Shown one piece after another: positions 6,355 through 6,632 of a stretch of 6,632 nt of DNA. Under the pieces are notes generated by a model, which searched no databases, was not told the DNA's origin, and saw only the letters and a program-made list of their open reading frames with translations. Numbering within the stretch: the first letter of the stretch is position 1; every line of letters begins with the position of its first letter. The DNA is from Clostridia bacterium (lineage in GTDB: Bacteria; Bacillota; Clostridia; Oscillospirales; CAG-272), in contig JAFQNM010000150.1 in NCBI GenBank assembly GCA_017395885.1, positions 1-6,632 on the forward strand, read 5' to 3'. The translations under genes and the position numbers were made by a program.

Positions 6355-6444
6355 CTGCAGTTTTTACTAAATCCTTGTCAAGAAACTCCCTCCAGTCTCC
6401 AAATTCCGGTTTATCGGGAAGGGGAGAACGGTCGCTGAATGGTC

Positions 6445-6462
6445 GCTTTTTTGAAAAAAAGC
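6445..6462. repeat. A/T-rich hairpin (GC-capped)
   Basis: GCTTTTTT and AAAAAAGC pair with almost no loop (about a 7-bp stem with a TGAA loop). The direct repeat GGTCGCT occurs at 6430-6436 and 6441-6447 just to its left. It could end a transcript coming from either side but has no clean external U-tract. Confidence 0.5.
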
Positions 6463-6482
6463 TCCGCAAAAAACTTTAAACA

Positions 6483-6520
6483 GGTTTAGATAAAGGGAGC
6501 ACACTCCCTTTATCTAAACC
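6483..6520. repeat. Perfect 17-bp inverted repeat with CACA loop
   Basis: GGTTTAGATAAAGGGAG (6483-6499) and CTCCCTTTATCTAAACC (6504-6520) are exact reverse complements separated by 4 nt. There is no T-run after either end, so a plain intrinsic terminator is not the best reading. The length and perfection suggest a structured RNA element, a palindromic interspersed repeat, or a protein-binding cruciform-like site. Confidence 0.85.
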
Positions 6521-6527
6521 GGCAAAA

Positions 6528-6541
6528 GCCCCTCGCGGGGC
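6528..6541. repeat. GC-only hairpin, possibly a weak terminator on the - strand
   Basis: GCCCC (6528-6532) and GGGGC (6537-6541) enclose a 4-nt loop that reads GCGA on the - strand, a stable GNRA type. On the - strand the stem is followed by TTTTG, so it could be a weak terminator for a gene beyond the right edge. Confidence 0.5.
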
Positions 6542-6632
6542 CTTTGTTCAAAGGAGTGGACGCCCCTTGCCGATAAGCCGAATTATTATCCCCTTTTTGA
6601 AGTTTTTCGGGGGTCGTAGGGGGCCTTTTTAC

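Larger units (their letters stand above)
6218..6632. other. Gene-free region: operon leader, promoter and hairpin composite
   Basis: No convincing gene was found in these 415 nt. From left to right there is an untranslated leader of about 85 nt for the flavoenzyme operon, a SigA-like promoter with a palindrome beside it, an AT-rich stretch, and from about 6430 to the right edge a series of hairpins and C/G-tract repeats. The last 90 nt (G- and C-runs, GGGGGTCGTAGGGGG at 6610-6624) look like part of a larger repeat or terminator cut by the window edge. Confidence 0.6.

Noticed and set aside
6374..6380. TTGACA on the - strand as a -35 box for the glycan operon
   Set aside because: The hexamer is perfect, but the sequence 16-18 bp downstream (GCAGCC region) has no resemblance to a -10 box. 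The TTGTTT/TACAAT pair nearer the gene fits better.
6266..6469. 67-codon - strand frame upstream of the flavoenzyme gene
   Set aside because: It needs a TTG start with no ribosome site, spans the predicted operon promoter and palindrome, begins inside a hairpin and resembles no family. It could be a decayed gene remnant, but there is no positive evidence.
6490..6632. - strand frame open from the right edge for about 47 codons
   Set aside because: It runs through the hairpin composite and encodes a Pro/Gly/Arg-rich product typical of translated repeats. No start or family is visible.

Overview
The window looks like chromosome of a clostridial Firmicute, most likely a Ruminococcus-like member of the Oscillospiraceae. 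This is inferred from a eukaryote-like (type 2) isoleucyl-tRNA synthetase, SigA-type promoters, U-tailed intrinsic terminators, a Bacillus-type AbrB DNA-binding domain and moderate GC. No search was run, so genus is uncertain. No rRNA, tRNA, transposase or CRISPR array was seen.

Layout. (1) Bases 3-2225, + strand: the 3' part of ileS, cut by the left edge, followed by a strong intrinsic terminator. (2) Bases 2336-2932: a small divergent regulatory locus. A 58-residue AbrB-type protein is on the - strand (2372-2548); it is easily missed because it is so short. A 70-residue XRE-type repressor is on the + strand (2646-2858). The AbrB gene has a perfect-consensus SigA promoter (TTGACA, 17 bp, TATAAT). 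One inverted repeat covers its -35 box and a second covers its expected transcription start. Each gene has its own terminator. (3) Bases 2936-6217, - strand: a tight three-gene operon for cell-surface glycan chemistry. In transcription order it encodes a UDP-galactopyranose-mutase-like FAD oxidoreductase, a GT-C membrane glycosyltransferase and a GtrA-family membrane protein. The genes overlap by 14 nt and 1 nt. (4) Bases 6218-6632: no convincing gene. It holds the operon promoter with an adjacent palindrome, then a run of hairpins (one with a perfect 17-bp stem) that looks like an intergenic repeat/terminator composite continuing past the right edge.

Working model. GtrA proteins and GT-C enzymes usually act with polyprenyl-phosphate-linked sugars: a GT2 enzyme loads the sugar on the lipid, GtrA helps it cross the membrane, and the GT-C enzyme transfers it outside. 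No GT2 gene is present here. The first gene instead encodes a soluble flavoenzyme of the mutase/amine-oxidase fold. The operon is therefore either an incomplete set served by a lipid-sugar synthase elsewhere, or a pathway in which the flavoenzyme modifies the sugar or the lipid-linked sugar. The other candidate system is the compact XRE/AbrB divergent switch.
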